DNA from: Ignavibacteria bacterium
Lineage (GTDB): Bacteria > Bacteroidota > Ignavibacteria > Kapaibacteriales > UBA2268
Length of the DNA stretch: 64,000 bases
NCBI GenBank assembly: GCA_026416955.1
Contig: JAOAEE010000013.1
Location: forward strand, 62,001-126,000
Direction: 5' to 3'
Of this stretch, positions 63,070-64,000 are shown in pieces (the first letter of the stretch is position 1; each line of letters opens with the position of its first letter). The notes under the pieces were generated by a model that was given only the letters and a program-made list of their open reading frames with translations, searched no databases and had not been told where the DNA came from. A program made the position numbers and the translations under genes.

Positions 63070-63756
63070 TTAAACTAAGAGGTCAACTTTTCGTTTCAAA
63101 CTTTGAACCGATGGAGTTGGAATAATATCGTTATTATTGCGGGTTTCTTTGGATTGATGGGAACTATTTTGCTCGAAGTCAAGGTAGGTTTTGTAAACAC
63201 TTTTCAATTTATTTTGTTGTTTTGTTTTTTCCTCTAAAAGTTTTGCTCGCATTTGAGACTCAATATTCGAGGCTTGTTGAGCTACACTTCTATCTTGTGG
63301 TGATGGGTCTACAGGGGCAAGTGCAGCTCTACGAACTTGTTGCATTTTCTGTATAGCACCTTCAGGGTCATCTGGATTTACACTCATATCGATTTTTACT
63401 TCTCCAGCCACAGCATACTGCTTACCATCTGGTCCAATTTCATAGGTAAAAGTTGCTCCACCTCGAACAATTCCACCCCCAGCAGCTAAATGTGCCATTT
63501 CGTGTGCCCTGACTTTTGCATCAGTCTGTTTTAATTGCTCTACCCGCTTTTGTTCTTCGGGGGTAAGTTCCTTGGTTCCAAATTTACTTACTTGATTATT
63601 TTCCTTTTTTTGATTTGTACTTTGAGTGTTATCTTTAACATTAAAACCTATAGGAGTAACTTGGTCTTTTATAGGCGATACAATGTTTACACTTTCCCCG
63701 TCATAATTACGGGGAAAATTAGAAGAGTCCGCTACACTTACTCCTCTAATTTCCAT
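63070..63756 (-). CDS. Putative metalloprotease, SprA-related family (CJM1_0395-like)
   Basis: QTDAKVRAHEMAHLAAGGGIVRGGATFTYEIGPDGKQYAVAGEVKIDMS with HExxH-like HEMAH. Confidence 0.85.
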   Translation of the reverse strand: MEIRGVSVADSSNFPRNYDGESVNIVSPIKDQVTPIGFNVKDNTQSTNQKKENNQVSKFGTKELTPEEQKRVEQLKQTDAKVRAHEMAHLAAGGGIVRGGATFTYEIGPDGKQYAVAGEVKIDMSVNPDDPEGAIQKMQQVRRAALAPVDPSPQDRSVAQQASNIESQMRAKLLEEKTKQQNKLKSVYKTYLDFEQNSSHQSKETRNNNDIIPTPSVQSLKRKVDLLV

Positions 63757-63806
63757 TTTTTTTCTGCTTCATTACAATTAATTTATCGTCAAAATTTTAA
63801 AAAACT

Positions 63807-64000
63807 TTAAATATTTGGAGATTCATTATAAGCAACCGCTGCTGCTTCCATAATTGCTTCGCTTAATGTTGGATGTGGATGTATCGTTTTAATAAGGCTA
63901 TGAGCAGTAGCTTCAAGGTTTCGTGCCAAGGTAAGTTCGGCTACCATTTCTGTTACATCAGGACCAATTAAATGTGCCCCTAATATTTCTCCGTACTTAT
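63807..64000 (-). CDS. lpdA: Dihydrolipoamide dehydrogenase C-terminus, partial
   Basis: Reverse translation: [52 protein letters not shown]-stop. Runs off the window end. Confidence 0.88.
   Translation of the reverse strand, partial: KYGEILGAHLIGPDVTEMVAELTLARNLEATAHSLIKTIHPHPTLSEAIMEAAAVAYNESPNI

Noticed and set aside
63535-63810. 91 aa plus-strand ORF
   Set aside because: Antisense to the metalloprotease N-terminus and running into the lpdA end; no support.

Overview
AT-rich 64 kb chromosomal window from a Bacteroidota/Chlorobiota-like (FCB group) bacterium. The lineage is inferred from type IX secretion (T9SS) genes, T9SS C-terminal sorting domains and TAnnTTTG-like promoter boxes. I support about 47 protein genes (first and last cut by the window edges), two tRNAs and two probable terminators. 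Housekeeping genes: hisS, relA/spoT-like, rsmE, ruvX, ispF, a mannose-1-P guanylyltransferase/phosphomutase fusion, thiN, priA, degP, lptB, recO, buk, leuS, lpdA end. There is a flagellar export operon (fliP-fliQ-fliR-flhB-flhA plus a J-domain gene) and T9SS genes (porX, porU, porV plus several sorting-domain cargo proteins). No CRISPR array, transposon or prophage was seen. The best candidate for an undescribed system is a tightly coupled six-gene minus-strand unit (38709 to 31501): a half-length ClpB with one AAA domain, a REC/HD-GYP protein that has lost catalytic motifs in both domains, FlbD, a putative outer-membrane barrel protein, an RsbW-like ATPase, and a STAND-like NTPase with a coiled-coil/TM-hairpin tail. 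It lies divergent from porX. Other unusual items: a REC-CheB fusion lacking the catalytic Ser and His, a RelA/SpoT protein with a degenerate hydrolase site, and two tRNAs each overlapped on the antisense strand by the 3' end of a convergent CDS. All motif calls are by eye and no searches were run.
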